Of a stretch of 5,585 bases of DNA, positions 5,383 through 5,585 are shown piece after piece. The notes beneath the pieces are model-generated. The model ran no database searches. It was not told the DNA's origin and was given only the letters and a program-made list of their open reading frames with translations. This DNA comes from Pseudomonadota bacterium. Its GTDB lineage: Bacteria > Desulfobacterota > Syntrophia > Syntrophales > JADFWA01. The translations under genes and the position numbers were made by a program. The DNA lies in NCBI GenBank assembly GCA_015222855.1, contig JADFWA010000035.1:1-5585 (forward strand). Direction: 5' to 3'. Position 1 is the stretch's first letter. Each line of letters opens with the position of its first letter.

Positions 5383-5585
5383 TTATTTAAACATCTCTTT
5401 AATATAAAAGAAAAGAATGGTTCCGGAAAAAGCCAGTTTTAATCCAATGCCCGCCATGATTCCGACGAAGACGCCGAAGCCGGCTCGCAACGCCTTTGCT
5501 CCTTCTTTTCTGGCTAATAGTTCTCCTACGAATGCCCCCAAAAATGCACCCATGATCATTCCCCAGGGCGGGAATATGAAAACCC
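5383..5585 (-). CDS. DUF456 family membrane protein, C-terminal fragment
   Basis: The gene runs off the right edge, leaving the last 66 residues; the start is outside. The visible part reads FIFPPWGMIMGAFLGAFVGE, then LLARKEGAKALRAGFGVFVG and IMAGIGLKLAFSGTILFFYI, ending IKEMFK. Glycine-zipper-like hydrophobic segments (about residues 2-22 and 33-61 of the fragment) flanking a short basic loop with ELLA and K/R-rich residues are typical of the DUF456 family, small inner-membrane proteins of unknown function and usually about 160 residues. No function can be assigned. It is convergent with the decayed small gene, and a weak hairpin lies just beyond its stop. Confidence 0.82.
   Translation of the reverse strand, partial: VFIFPPWGMIMGAFLGAFVGELLARKEGAKALRAGFGVFVGIMAGIGLKLAFSGTILFFYIKEMFK

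Overview
This window looks like ordinary bacterial chromosome: housekeeping and membrane-protein genes separated by gaps rich in small repeats. MnmG is the bacterial type and all genes have bacterial Shine-Dalgarno architecture. The moderate GC content, a stand-alone 5'-3' exonuclease, a YhcC-type radical SAM protein and the types of intergenic repeat would fit a deltaproteobacterium-like (Desulfobacterota) or similar environmental anaerobe. That placement is an impression, not a proof.

Layout. Positions 3-230 (+) hold the C-terminal end of a stand-alone 5'-3' exonuclease of the Pol I N-terminal type. It converges on a radical SAM gene of the YhcC/TIGR01212 family (255-1199, -). The gap at 1200-1398 holds a roughly 103-bp inverted-repeat element whose arms are built of 8-bp GNCACNAA units, then a candidate promoter and a good ribosome binding site for mnmG (1399-3300, +). 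MnmG is the FAD-dependent subunit of the tRNA wobble-uridine modification enzyme. A GC-rich palindromic repeat (3316-3350) separates mnmG from a convergent Na+/phosphate transporter gene with a C-terminal PhoU-like domain (3355-4956, -). 

The 4957-5382 stretch carries no intact gene but is dense in structure: a hairpin-prone GC-rich repeat in the transporter leader, an 8-C run, a 12-bp AT palindrome, a perfect 10-bp inverted repeat, a decayed small gene with an excellent ribosome binding site and two apparent one-base deletions in A runs (5174-5300), a short stretch resembling a REP-type repeat, and a 10-bp direct repeat. The window ends inside a DUF456 membrane protein gene (5383-5585, -).

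The genes do not form one pathway. The two intact transcription units around the central repeat (mnmG and the phosphate transporter) face each other, and the radical SAM gene and mnmG diverge from the repeat element. I do not see a convincing new defence, mobile or biosynthetic system. The best leads are the 8-bp-unit inverted-repeat element at 1218-1320 and the decayed small gene behind a perfect palindrome at 5111-5300.
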